A stretch of 64,000 nt of DNA from JAJFUI01 sp963754135 (GTDB lineage Bacteria > Planctomycetota > Planctomycetia > Pirellulales > Thermoguttaceae). Below, piece by piece: positions 46,140 through 53,962 of the stretch. A program made the translations under genes and the position numbers. The notes under the pieces are model-generated. The model had not been told where the DNA came from. It saw nothing but the letters and a program-made list of their open reading frames with translations, and searched no databases. Location of the stretch: the NCBI GenBank assembly GCA_963754135.1, contig CAVWEY010000004.1:1-64000 (forward strand). The letters run 5' to 3'. Numbering within the stretch: position 1 is the first letter of the stretch; each line of letters starts with the position of its first letter.

Positions 46140-46749
46140 TGAGCCGCCGACGAGCCAGGAAAGCGTCCTGTCCCCTCACGGCGCAACGATTTCCGGCTCC
46201 GGCGTGAAAACGGACTGTTCATCGCTGGGGAGGGGGACCTATCCGGCGCCACGTCCGTCCCGCAGGGACGGTTGAACCGTGACGCCCTATTTTCGACCGT
46301 CCCTACGGGACTTTTTGGCGAAGAAGACGGGGGTTCCCGGCGTCCCGGCAGTGAACTGCCGGGCTATTGTCGCCTGTCCCTACGGGACAAAAATGGAGGT
46401 AAGGACAAGGCGCAAACGCCTGGCCTAGAGAAAATGGACAAAGTGGAAGATCTAGCCCGGCGGTCGGGAGGTTTGGGGATTGGCGTGCCGGTTAGTGGCC
46501 AATCCTTCGTTCCGCCGGGACAGGCCCGGCGGGGACGTTCGTGAGCGTCATCCCTCATTCCTCATCCCTCCGTTTTGGCCCAATTCTTGATCTTGAAAAC
46601 TCCCAGCCAAGGGCGGCATGATGACCGGTGGGAGATAGTCGAGAGTTGAGAGTCGAGAGTTTCCCCCCAAGTGGAGTCCGAAATTGGCGAAAACGCGATG
46701 TGTTGACCAACTCGATGAGTGTCTTGAGCCGGCAGTTTGCGATTGTCGC
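46140..46749. other. Intergenic with GTCCCTACGGGAC-type repeats
   Basis: About 610 bp without a credible gene. It contains several short inverted repeats of the types CGTCCCGCAGGGACG, CGTCCCTACGGGAC and TGTCCCTACGGGACA between 46250 and 46390, and a long hairpin GGCCAATCCTTCGTT to CGGGGACGTTCG region. No RNA gene is recognised. Confidence 0.5.
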
Positions 46750-47610
46750 TCAGTCCCGCACCTTGCGGATCATCCGCAAGAAGTCCTTGATCGACCCGCA
46801 GCGGTGGATCAACTCCGGCTCGATGCAGGCGTGGATCGCCTTCACCAGCACCGGGGGCAGGTCGGGGCGAAAATGGCGGATGTCGATGGGCGGCTGGTCG
46901 TGGCTCATGGCGGCCATGCCGGTCGTGCCCCGCGGCCAGGGCAACTCGAACGTGCAGAACTCGTAGGCCGTCACCCCGAAGGCGAACACGTCGAGCCGCT
47001 GGTCGGTGGCGTGGCGGCGGACCAACTCGGGGGCCATGTAGTTGGGCGTGCCGGTGCGGTTCCCCGGCTGCATGAACCACCGCGTGGCCGGCACCGCCAG
47101 CCCAAAGTCGATCAGCTTCAGGTCCTGCCGGCCGTTGGTGAGCATGAAGTTCCGCGGGCAGATGTCGCGGTGGATGAAGCCGGCCTGGTGCACCGCGGCG
47201 ATCGCCTCGGCGGCCTGGCGGATGAAGTGGACGCGGTGGCCCTCCAGGCAGGGGTCGTGGGCGGCCAGGGCCGCGTTCAGGTTCGGCCCTTCCAGAAACT
47301 CCATCACCAGGTACTGGGCCCCTTCGGTGGTCAGGCCGAACTCGGTGGTTTCGACGATGTTGGGGTGCTTCAGTTGGGCGGCGATTTCGCCCTCGGGCGG
47401 TTTGCGGAGCCCCTTGAAACGGGCCTCGAAGGCGGCCGTCTTCTTCGGGTCGAGAATCTTCAGCCCCACCACCTGGTCGGTCCGCAGGTCGCGGGCCATG
47501 TAGAAACTGGACATCGTGCCGGAAATGGCCTCGTGCAAGAGCGCGAAGCGCTTGGACACGTTCAACTGCCCCCCGCCGAGCATCGTCTTGAGTTGGTCGA
47601 TCAGGGGCAT
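46750..47610 (-). CDS. Serine/threonine protein kinase, coupled to accD
   Basis: 286 aa from ATG 47610, immediately after the accD stop (2-bp gap). The Hanks-type kinase fold is visible: GLKIL (ATP-site Lys), FIHRDICPRNFML (HRD and N), LKLIDFGLAV (DFG) and a RTGTPNYMAPELV activation segment, then FAFGVTAYEF. The glycine loop is unusual (LHEAISGTMSSFYMARD), so the ATP site differs from the consensus. No transmembrane segment or extra domain is seen. It may act on AccD or other metabolic enzymes; that is inference from linkage. Confidence 0.88.
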   Translation of the reverse strand: MPLIDQLKTMLGGGQLNVSKRFALLHEAISGTMSSFYMARDLRTDQVVGLKILDPKKTAAFEARFKGLRKPPEGEIAAQLKHPNIVETTEFGLTTEGAQYLVMEFLEGPNLNAALAAHDPCLEGHRVHFIRQAAEAIAAVHQAGFIHRDICPRNFMLTNGRQDLKLIDFGLAVPATRWFMQPGNRTGTPNYMAPELVRRHATDQRLDVFAFGVTAYEFCTFELPWPRGTTGMAAMSHDQPPIDIRHFRPDLPPVLVKAIHACIEPELIHRCGSIKDFLRMIRKVRD

Positions 47611-47612
47611 GA

Positions 47613-48479
47613 CTACTTCCCGCAGTAGTCGATGGTTCTGGCCAGTTCGCTTTGCAGGTCCTGGCGGCGGACGATCCGGTCGATGAAGCCGTGCTCCAGG
47701 AGGAACTCGCTGGTCTGGAAGCCCTTGGGGAGCTCGATCCGTATGGTGGCCTTGATGGTGCGCGGGCCGGCGAAGCCGATCAGCGCCCGCGGCTCGGCGA
47801 AGACCACGTCGCCCAGCGAGGCGAAGCTGGCCGCCACGCCGCCCATCGTCGGGTTGGTCAAGACGGAGACGAACAGTCCGCCGGCGGCGTTCAGCCGGGC
47901 CAGGGCGGCGGAGACTTTGGCCATCTGCATCAAGGAGAGCATGCCCTCCTGCATCCGCGCCCCGCCGCCGGAGCCGGAGACGATAATCAGCGGCCACTCG
48001 TGCCGGGTGGCGCGTTCGACGGTGCGGGTGAGCTTCTCGCCGACCACCGAGCCCATGCTCCCCCTGATGAAGGCGGAATCGGTCACGCCGAAGGCGACGC
48101 GGCGGCCGCGGATCATGCCCGTGCCCGTCACCGCCGCCTCGCGCAACCCGGTGCTGCGCTGCGCTTCCTCGAGCCGCTCCGGATAGGGAACCTTGTCGAC
48201 GAACAAGAGCGGGTCGGCCGTTTCCAGGTCGGCGTCCCACTCCTCGAAGGTGCCTTCGTCGAGCACCTGGGCGATCCGCAGCCGGGCGGGGACCTCCCAG
48301 TGATAATCGCACTCCGGGCAGACGCCCAGCAGTTTCTCCGCCTCTTTGCGGAAGATCGTCCCCTGGCAGCCGGGGCAGCGTTTCCACAGCCCTTCCGGCA
48401 CGCCCCGCTTGGGACGCTTCAACAGGCTCTTCCAATTGTTCGATTCCGTCGATGGTGTTGGCATGGGCATTGATATCAA
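47613..48479 (-). CDS. accD: Acetyl-CoA carboxylase carboxyltransferase subunit beta
   Basis: 288 aa. Transfers carboxyl groups to acetyl-CoA in fatty acid synthesis with AccA. The N-terminal zinc finger is C4 (CPGCQ and CPECD). The crotonase-like fold has IIVSGSGGGARMQEGMLSLMQMAK and TNPTMGGVAASFASLGD. The start is uncertain between ATG 48479 and an ATG three codons later. It follows the nested palindrome and precedes a kinase gene. Confidence 0.93.
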   Translation of the reverse strand: MISMPMPTPSTESNNWKSLLKRPKRGVPEGLWKRCPGCQGTIFRKEAEKLLGVCPECDYHWEVPARLRIAQVLDEGTFEEWDADLETADPLLFVDKVPYPERLEEAQRSTGLREAAVTGTGMIRGRRVAFGVTDSAFIRGSMGSVVGEKLTRTVERATRHEWPLIIVSGSGGGARMQEGMLSLMQMAKVSAALARLNAAGGLFVSVLTNPTMGGVAASFASLGDVVFAEPRALIGFAGPRTIKATIRIELPKGFQTSEFLLEHGFIDRIVRRQDLQSELARTIDYCGK

Positions 48480-48481
48480 GC

Positions 48482-48624
48482 GGATGAGGGATAAGAGATA
48501 AGGGATAAGAGATATAGGAGGAAGCGCTGGCTCTGAAACCCACGGGTTGCCGTCCGTGGGCTTGTCCTCCTCATTCCTTATCCCTCCCTTTCATCCCTTA
48601 TCTCTCATCCCTTATCCCTTATCC
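48482..48624. repeat. Nested palindromic repeat (GGGATAAG arms, CCCACGGG core)
   Basis: Outer arms are purine-rich GGATGAGGGATAAGAGATAAG on the left and CTTATCTCTCATCCCTTATC on the right, about 50 bp each. Between them lies AACCCACGGGTTGCCGTCCG with TGGGCTT, a hairpin of the type also seen at 9058. It sits between accD and the phosphatase-like gene, whose stop region is close to its right edge. Confidence 0.78.
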
Positions 48625-48626
48625 TT

Positions 48627-49211
48627 CTACACGCTGGCGGCGAGGATTTCCTCCGGGTCGGCCGCGAGGACCTCGAAGGGTCCGTGGCCGTTGGGCGCCT
48701 TCCAGAGGTCGCCCAACTCGCAATGGGCGACGAAGCGGCGGGCGAGGCTGCGGAGCGGCTCCGGCAGGACCAGCCCGATGACCCCTTCCTTGTGCCGCCG
48801 GAGCAGCTTCGCCACCGCCGCGCGGACCCGCCCATCGGCCTCGGCGAGCATCTCGCCCTCCGGCGGGCAGACGTTCTCCGGCTGCTCCTGCCACTGGCGA
48901 TAGACCTTGGGCTGTTTGTGCCGCACGTCCTCCACGAGCATCCCCTCCCACAAACCCATGTGAAGGTTTTGCAGCCGCTCGATCTTCTTCCGCTTGATTC
49001 CCAGGGCCTTGGCGATCAATTCGGCCGTTTGCAGGGGCGGCTGCGCGACGGGCGTGTAAATCACCTCGATCCCCTTGCCGCGCAATTGCTCGGCCGTGGC
49101 GGCGGCCTCCGCCAGACCTTGCTCGTTCAACGGAATATCCAGGCTCCCTTGAATCCGCCCTTGCACGTCGTAGTCGGTCGAGCCGGGACGAATCAACACG
49201 ATCTGTAACAT
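48627..49211 (-). CDS. Histidine-phosphatase-like protein lacking both catalytic His
   Basis: 194 aa, from ATG 49211. The fold is that of phosphoglycerate mutase and cofactor-dependent phosphatases: MLQIVLIRPGSTDYDVQGRIQG in place of the RHGxT motif, and LLRRHKEGVIGLVLPEPLRS in place of the second-His strand. Both essential His are replaced (R-P-G and P), so phosphatase activity is unlikely. The rest of the fold is conserved and the gene lies between rpe and accD with a 2-bp gap to rpe, suggesting a retained binding or regulatory role. Confidence 0.85.
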   Translation of the reverse strand: MLQIVLIRPGSTDYDVQGRIQGSLDIPLNEQGLAEAAATAEQLRGKGIEVIYTPVAQPPLQTAELIAKALGIKRKKIERLQNLHMGLWEGMLVEDVRHKQPKVYRQWQEQPENVCPPEGEMLAEADGRVRAAVAKLLRRHKEGVIGLVLPEPLRSLARRFVAHCELGDLWKAPNGHGPFEVLAADPEEILAASV

Positions 49212-49213
49212 CG

Positions 49214-49918
49214 CTAAACCCGCACTTCCTTTCCTGATCTGGCCAGGCTGGTCATCCGCTGGACGAACCGGCCGTAATCGTCTTGAGAGAACAGGGCCGA
49301 ACCGGTCACCAGCACGTCGGCGCCGGCCTCGGCCGCGGGGCCGGCCGTGTCGAGGTTCAGCCCGCCATCGACCGACAGCAACACCTCCGGCCGGCAGACC
49401 GCCCGCAGACGGCGGAGTTTCGTGAGCGCCTCCGGCTCGAACTCCTGGCCGCCGAAGCCGGGCATGACGCTCATCACCAACACCAGATCGCAGAGATCGA
49501 GGCAGCCGTCGAGCGTCTCCACTGGCGTGGGCGGATTCAACGAAATGCCGGCCGCCGCCCCCAACGAACGGATCTCGGCCAACAGCGGCCGGGGATCGGC
49601 GACGGCCTCGACGTGGATTGTCAGCAGGTCGGCCCCGGCCTTGCGGAAGGGACGGATGTACCGGGCCGGCTCGGAGATCATCAGGTGGACGTCCAGCGGC
49701 AACTCGGTCGAGCGGCGGACCGCCTCGACCACCGGAATGCCGATGCTCAAGTTGGGCACAAAATGCCCGTCCATGATGTCCAGGTGCAGCACCTTGGCGC
49801 CGGCCCGCTCGAGGCGGCGGATTTCCTCGCCGAGCCGGGCGAAATCGCACGCCAACAGCGACGGGGCCACCAACGGTGCGGCGGCGTGCAAATCGTCAAC
49901 TACGCGCAAATTGGACAT
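49214..49918 (-). CDS. rpe: Ribulose-phosphate 3-epimerase
   Basis: 234 aa from ATG 49918. Interconverts ribulose-5-P and xylulose-5-P. TIM-barrel motifs: LLACDFARLGEEIRRLERAG, VLHLDIMDGHFVPNLSIG (metal His, Asp), LDVHLMISEP, LVMSVMPGFGGQEFEP and LSVDGGLNLDT. Full length. It is the first gene of a group with the phosphatase-like protein, accD and the kinase. Confidence 0.95.
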   Translation of the reverse strand: MSNLRVVDDLHAAAPLVAPSLLACDFARLGEEIRRLERAGAKVLHLDIMDGHFVPNLSIGIPVVEAVRRSTELPLDVHLMISEPARYIRPFRKAGADLLTIHVEAVADPRPLLAEIRSLGAAAGISLNPPTPVETLDGCLDLCDLVLVMSVMPGFGGQEFEPEALTKLRRLRAVCRPEVLLSVDGGLNLDTAGPAAEAGADVLVTGSALFSQDDYGRFVQRMTSLARSGKEVRV

Positions 49919-50126
49919 ACACAAAGTGTTTAGGACCCGGAACCCCACCCAAGCGACCAGAACTGGAAATGCTGCGTCAGCCGAAATCCGACGGGGGTTT
50001 TCCGGTTGCTCACTCTTGCGACACTACTATTCTAACAGGAGCGGGCCGATTCGTCAGCGCTCCTTTGGACAGATGATGCAAGTGATTGTCCGCAAAGCAC
50101 TTGCGCAGCGGCACGTCTGGTCATGG

Positions 50127-50882
50127 TCACGGCGGGCCGGAGTCCTCGCTCCGCGGCAGGTCGCCCAGCGTTTCCAGATGGAACAGCCGCAGGAAACGGT
50201 CGGTCGTGTGATAGTGGGGCGCACGGCGGCCGGGCTCGGGCCGCTCGATCCGCAGCAGCCCGCGGCGGACCAGGTGGGCCAGGACGTGACTGCTCGGCCT
50301 GCCCCGCAGCCGTCCGATCTTCTCGCCGGTGATCGGCTGCTGATAGGCCACCAGCGCCAGCACGTCGATGGCCGCCTGCGATAGCCGGGCCTCGCGGAGG
50401 CGGCCGTAGAAGCGGCTGCGCAGGGGGTGGTGCTCGTCGCGGAGTGCGAGCCGGTAGCCGTCCCCTTCGCCGACGACGCGATACGGCGCGCCGTCGGCGT
50501 CGTAGCGGCGGTTCAACTCGTCCACGAGTGCGGGGATTTCGTCGACCGCCACGTCACGCATCAGTTCGGCCGCCCGGGCCGGCGTGAGCGGCTGGTTCTC
50601 GCGGTTGCCCACGAAGAGCATCGCTTCCAAAATGGTCCGCGGATTGACGGGGCAGGGGTCCTCCACCGCCGCCGAAGGGGACGGAGCCGGCTCGATGTTT
50701 TGCTCAGCGGCCGGCGGTTCCGCCGGAAGCATCGCATCGGCCGACGGAGCGGTGTCTTGCGCCGGCGTCTCCTCGACCCGCCGCGGCTCAGTCCCCATCA
50801 CCTGGGCGAAGGCCTCGGCCAACTCGTCCAGCGAAATGCCTTGCGGCTGCGGCTCAAACAGCGGATCGGAAGAGGGTGACAT
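50127..50882 (-). CDS. scpB: Segregation and condensation protein B
   Basis: 251 aa. ScpB partners SMC-ScpA in chromosome condensation. An N-terminal Pro/Ala/Glu-rich linker of about 75 aa precedes the winged-helix part: RTILEAMLFVGNRENQPLTP, ELNRRYDADGAPYRVV, LSQAAIDVLALVAYQQPITG, and GRPSSHVLAHLVRRGLLRI. The second half ends HYHTTDRFLRLFHLETL. scpA is not in the window. Confidence 0.93.
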   Translation of the reverse strand: MSPSSDPLFEPQPQGISLDELAEAFAQVMGTEPRRVEETPAQDTAPSADAMLPAEPPAAEQNIEPAPSPSAAVEDPCPVNPRTILEAMLFVGNRENQPLTPARAAELMRDVAVDEIPALVDELNRRYDADGAPYRVVGEGDGYRLALRDEHHPLRSRFYGRLREARLSQAAIDVLALVAYQQPITGEKIGRLRGRPSSHVLAHLVRRGLLRIERPEPGRRAPHYHTTDRFLRLFHLETLGDLPRSEDSGPP

Positions 50883-50906
50883 CGTTCGCGGGGTTTCTTA
50901 TGGACT

Positions 50907-51134
50907 TCACGACATCGTATCCGGATCAAGCGGCATGGTCCTGCCGTGCACATACTCCTGATGCGCCTCCTCGGCTGCCTTTTCCAGGGCCGGCCGCGGC
51001 CGCGGATCGTCCAGTATTGCGTCCCACGGGTTGCGGTCAAGGAGAATCACGATGGCATCGCGCCGTCCGGTCACATCCAAGGGTTCTACGGGCACGACTC
51101 GACCGTTCTCGATCACTGCCCTGACCGCTCTCAT
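50907..51134 (-). CDS. AF2212-type (DUF104) antitoxin-like protein
   Basis: 75 aa from ATG 51134. Starts MRAVRAVIENGRVVPVEPLD, then DAIVILLD and an acidic C-terminus. This N-terminal beta-hairpin is typical of the DUF104 family of small antitoxins. It follows the PIN toxin gene on the same strand by about 10 bp, giving an unusual second antitoxin-like gene in the cluster. Confidence 0.7.
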   Translation of the reverse strand: MRAVRAVIENGRVVPVEPLDVTGRRDAIVILLDRNPWDAILDDPRPRPALEKAAEEAHQEYVHGRTMPLDPDTMS

Positions 51135-51145
51135 CGCGACCTCCT

Positions 51146-51580
51146 TCACCGCAGCCGTCCACTCCGCGCGGAGCGGATCAGCACGTTGTACCCCTCTTGT
51201 TGGAAATGATGGTCATTGCTGAGCACGTCCTTGATCTGCTCGGCGTCCATCGCGTTCATCGAGGAGCAGTCCGTTAAGCTGTAACTCTTGTCGGGGCGGC
51301 TGTCAAAGCGGTCCAACGCCCGTAAGAATGATTCCCGCGACTGGGCAACGACGCGGACGTTCCGATTGCCGAGGAGCCTTTGTACCGTTCGGACGGCTCT
51401 GCTGCGCATCTCGCTCCCGCTCTTGGAAAACGCGGTCAGGAACTCGCCGAGGACTTCATCCGTCGTCACAAGGACGCACGGGCCGATCGCCCGGCGGGCT
51501 TCACCGGCCGCCGGCCCATAGGGATCATTCGGCTTGACGGTCGCGATCCAATAAAGCGTGTCGGCGAAAACCTTGCGCAT
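51146..51580 (-). CDS. VapC-like PIN-domain toxin
   Basis: 144 aa from ATG 51580, whose A is shared with the stop of the preceding antitoxin gene (TAATG). PIN fold metal-site residues: VFADTLYW (Asp), DEVLGEFLT (Glu), SLTDCSSMNAM (Asp) and DVLSNDHHFQQ (Asp). VapC toxins are RNases, often cutting tRNA or rRNA. Confidence 0.87.
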   Translation of the reverse strand: MRKVFADTLYWIATVKPNDPYGPAAGEARRAIGPCVLVTTDEVLGEFLTAFSKSGSEMRSRAVRTVQRLLGNRNVRVVAQSRESFLRALDRFDSRPDKSYSLTDCSSMNAMDAEQIKDVLSNDHHFQQEGYNVLIRSARSGRLR

Positions 51581-51825
51581 TACTTCGGTGTGCCGTAGAT
51601 ATAGTGGTCGAGGTTGTCCGTCAGGTCCGCCGGCAGCCGGTCCCATTCCGACTGCGGAACGTCCGCAAAGATGGCGCGCAACTCGTCTTCGATCGTCGGG
51701 GCGGTGGGGTCATATTCTTCTTTCCCCGCCGCGGCCAACTCGACGCGCACTGCGGCGCCCTCCGGCAGGACGACCGCGTCCTCCAACCGAATCATTCCAT
51801 TCTCCACGTGACCTTGATAGACCAT
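51580..51825 (-). CDS. DUF104/AF2212-like antitoxin of the PIN module
   Basis: 81 aa. MVYQGHVENGMIRLEDAVVL and AAVRVELAAAGKEEYDP, then a longer acidic helix PTIEDELRAIFADVPQSEWD. It resembles the small antitoxins that bind PIN toxins and overlaps the toxin gene by one base (TAATG). Antitoxin first, then toxin, on the minus strand. Confidence 0.8.
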   Translation of the reverse strand: MVYQGHVENGMIRLEDAVVLPEGAAVRVELAAAGKEEYDPTAPTIEDELRAIFADVPQSEWDRLPADLTDNLDHYIYGTPK

Positions 51826-51977
51826 GTTCTCGCCTCCCGGCCAGCGACAGCCGACCTATGGTCGATTATAGCCTGCTCTGTCATCCGTGGAAATACCCGG
51901 AGCGAGCGGATACTGCACTGGAACCGCCGCCAAAAAGGGAGGCCGGCGAGGAACCAGAACGGCCGGCCGGACCGATT

Positions 51978-52826
51978 TCACCACCGCTTGGCCACTTCGC
52001 CCTTCATGAACTTCAGCCCGTCGGCGGCCAGTTGCCGCTCGTTCTGGTACATCCGCCGCCAGATTTTGGTGGCCGGCAGGAGCCGCTCCAGCGACAGCCC
52101 GAAGGCCTCGATCACCATCAGGTTGTCGTAGCCGATCTCGTGCAGGGCGTCGAAGGTTTCGTCCCAGCGGACGTTGCCGGCGCCGGGCGTGCTGCGGTCG
52201 TTCTCGGAAATATGGACGTGGGCCAGCATACCCTTCAGCGCCCGGATCGCCGCCGCCGTGTCTTTCTCTTCGATGTGCGAGTGGAACGTGTCGTACATCA
52301 TTTTGCAGCGGGGGTGGTTCACGTCGCGGCAGAAGCGGGCCCCCTGGGCGGCCGTGTTCAGCAGGTAACACTCGAAGCGGTTGATGTATTCCAAGGCCAG
52401 CGTCACCTTGCACTTCTCGGCGTGCTCGGCCACCTCCTTCATGCTCTCGACGGCCCATTGCCATTCTTCCTCGGTCGCCCCGGCGCCGCTGAAGAAGCCC
52501 AGGGCGGAGTGGAATGGCCCGACCAGCGCCTCGACTCCCGCGGCCTGGCAACAATCCAGGGCGGCCTTGTTGGCCTCGATCCCCTTGCGGCGGATCTTGG
52601 GGTTGTGGCTCATGGGGTTGTCGTCGGCGCCGCGGACGGTGACGGCGGTGCGGGCAAGGCCCGCGTTGTCGAGATGCTTGCCCCAGGCGGCGTACTTCTT
52701 CACGTCCGCCTCGAACACCGGCAGTTCGACGGCGTCGAAGCCGAGCTGCTTGATGTCGTCCAGCAGCGGCAAGGCCTCGTCGCTAAGCGTATCGGTCCAC
52801 AACAACAGGTTCATTCCGTATCGCAT
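51978..52826 (-). CDS. Sugar epimerase/isomerase of the hydroxypyruvate-isomerase / ketose 3-epimerase TIM-barrel family
   Basis: 282 aa. TIM-barrel metal-site candidates in order: LALEYINRFECYLLN (Glu), KMMYDTFHSHIEEKD (Asp, His), LAHVHISENDRSTPGAGN (His, Asp) and LMVIEAFG (Glu). These fit ketose 3-epimerases such as the tagatose/psicose group. The start MRYGMNLLLWTDTL at 52826 is the natural family start; an upstream extension runs into a repeat. Substrate unknown. Confidence 0.87.
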   Translation of the reverse strand: MRYGMNLLLWTDTLSDEALPLLDDIKQLGFDAVELPVFEADVKKYAAWGKHLDNAGLARTAVTVRGADDNPMSHNPKIRRKGIEANKAALDCCQAAGVEALVGPFHSALGFFSGAGATEEEWQWAVESMKEVAEHAEKCKVTLALEYINRFECYLLNTAAQGARFCRDVNHPRCKMMYDTFHSHIEEKDTAAAIRALKGMLAHVHISENDRSTPGAGNVRWDETFDALHEIGYDNLMVIEAFGLSLERLLPATKIWRRMYQNERQLAADGLKFMKGEVAKRW

Positions 52827-52846
52827 GATTTGCTCCGGGTTGAAAT

Positions 52847-53014
52847 TAGCCTTCAGCTTTCGGCGGTCAGCTATCAGCTTCACGCAATCAGCAGCAGGGT
52901 GGGACAAGCCAGAGCGCAGTCCCACCAGCGCGTCTCGCCGCGTATGGTGGGACTGCGCTCTGGCTTGTCCCACCCTACTCTCACTGACCGCTGATAGCTG
53001 AAAGCTGACGGCTC
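52847..53014. repeat. Nested palindrome (TTCAGCTTTC arms, GGTGGGACAAGCC inner)
   Basis: Outer arms TTCAGCTTTCGGCGGTCAGC and CGCTGATAGCTGAAAGCTGA face each other. Inside them, at 52897-52976, AGGGTGGGACAAGCCAGAGCG and its complement form another long stem. It covers the gap between the epimerase start and the next gene, and reaches the stop of the latter. Confidence 0.82.
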
Positions 53015-53657
53015 ACCATACCAGCAACTTCTCCTTTCGGGCCGTCACCAATTCCCTCGCGGCCGGCAGCACCACGGCGAAGCGATCCGGCAGCGGGTCC
53101 AACTTCACCCGCCGCATGATCTGGTTCAACCGCACCATTAGTTTGCCATCTTCCCGGTAATCCCACAAGACCCGCTCCCGGCGGAACAATTCGATGAACA
53201 GGGCCAGCCGCCGGGTGGGACGGGGGGCCATGCGGTTGACGGCCGCCTCGATGTCCGTAGGATCGAGCCGGTCCAACACCTGGTAATACACGGTCAGCCG
53301 GTCGGGAGCGTCCGCGATCAGGGCGGCGTCCAGTAGGAGTTCGGTTAGGAGGTGGCCGAGGAACGCCGGCCGCAACCCGGTTTCGCCCCCCAAGGCGTCG
53401 CGGACTTGGGCAGAGAGTTCCAGCGCCGTTTCGGCGAAGGCCCGCGTGGCGTGGAAGCGGGCGTCATCTTGCAGATGCCGCAACACGCCCGCCGCCACTT
53501 CGGCGGTGCTCGGGTCGGCGTTGTGCAAGAACGCTTCGGCGTGCTTCGACCGGATGCGCACCCGCCGGTCGGCCACCGTCAGCCAATCCGGCACGCCGGT
53601 GCCGGCCACAAAATACGGCCGGTCGAGAAACGGCAGGGCGTGGGCGAAGTAGTTCAT
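53013..53657 (-). CDS. Conserved hypothetical protein (AcpH-like N-terminus)
   Basis: 214 aa. Starts MNYFAHALPFLDRPYFVAGT, a pattern like that of acyl-carrier-protein phosphodiesterases (MNYxAH), then RHLQDDARFHATRAFAET, LLTELLLDAALIADAPDR and the basic end. The His/Asp residues (H, D, H) hint at a metal-dependent hydrolase. The function is not proven. It overlaps the upstream zinc-ribbon gene by ATGA. Confidence 0.6.
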   Translation of the reverse strand: MNYFAHALPFLDRPYFVAGTGVPDWLTVADRRVRIRSKHAEAFLHNADPSTAEVAAGVLRHLQDDARFHATRAFAETALELSAQVRDALGGETGLRPAFLGHLLTELLLDAALIADAPDRLTVYYQVLDRLDPTDIEAAVNRMAPRPTRRLALFIELFRRERVLWDYREDGKLMVRLNQIMRRVKLDPLPDRFAVVLPAARELVTARKEKLLVW

Positions 53658-53905
53658 GCCAATCGTCGGCGATTCGACGGGAACGGCTCATTCTCCGTCA
53701 ACTGCGAAGCCCGACCCGGCGCAAGAAGGGCATTGATCCCCTGCGCCACCGTGCCTTTGCCGCCGCATTCGCGACAGGGAACGCTTGTGTCCTGAACGTG
53801 ATCTCTGACATCGAATTCTCTGGCACCGAATTCGTCGTCGAGGTGGCCACCATCCAGGTCGTCGAAATCATCGCAGCCGCCATCGTCGCGGTCAATAACG
53901 CCCAT
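53654..53905 (-). CDS. Small acidic protein with a CxxCGGxG zinc-finger-like motif
   Basis: 83 aa from ATG 53905 (another ATG lies 10 codons earlier). Acidic N-terminus (DRDDGGCDDFDDLDGGHLDD), then PCRECGGKGTVAQ, which is like half of a DnaJ zinc finger, and a C-terminal tail. It overlaps the downstream gene by 4 bp. Function unknown. Confidence 0.55.
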   Translation of the reverse strand: MGVIDRDDGGCDDFDDLDGGHLDDEFGAREFDVRDHVQDTSVPCRECGGKGTVAQGINALLAPGRASQLTENEPFPSNRRRLA

Positions 53906-53962
53906 GGTAACTTCCTCCGCGTGAGTATGCCGCAATCCAAGAACAAGAACTGGCGATTCCAG

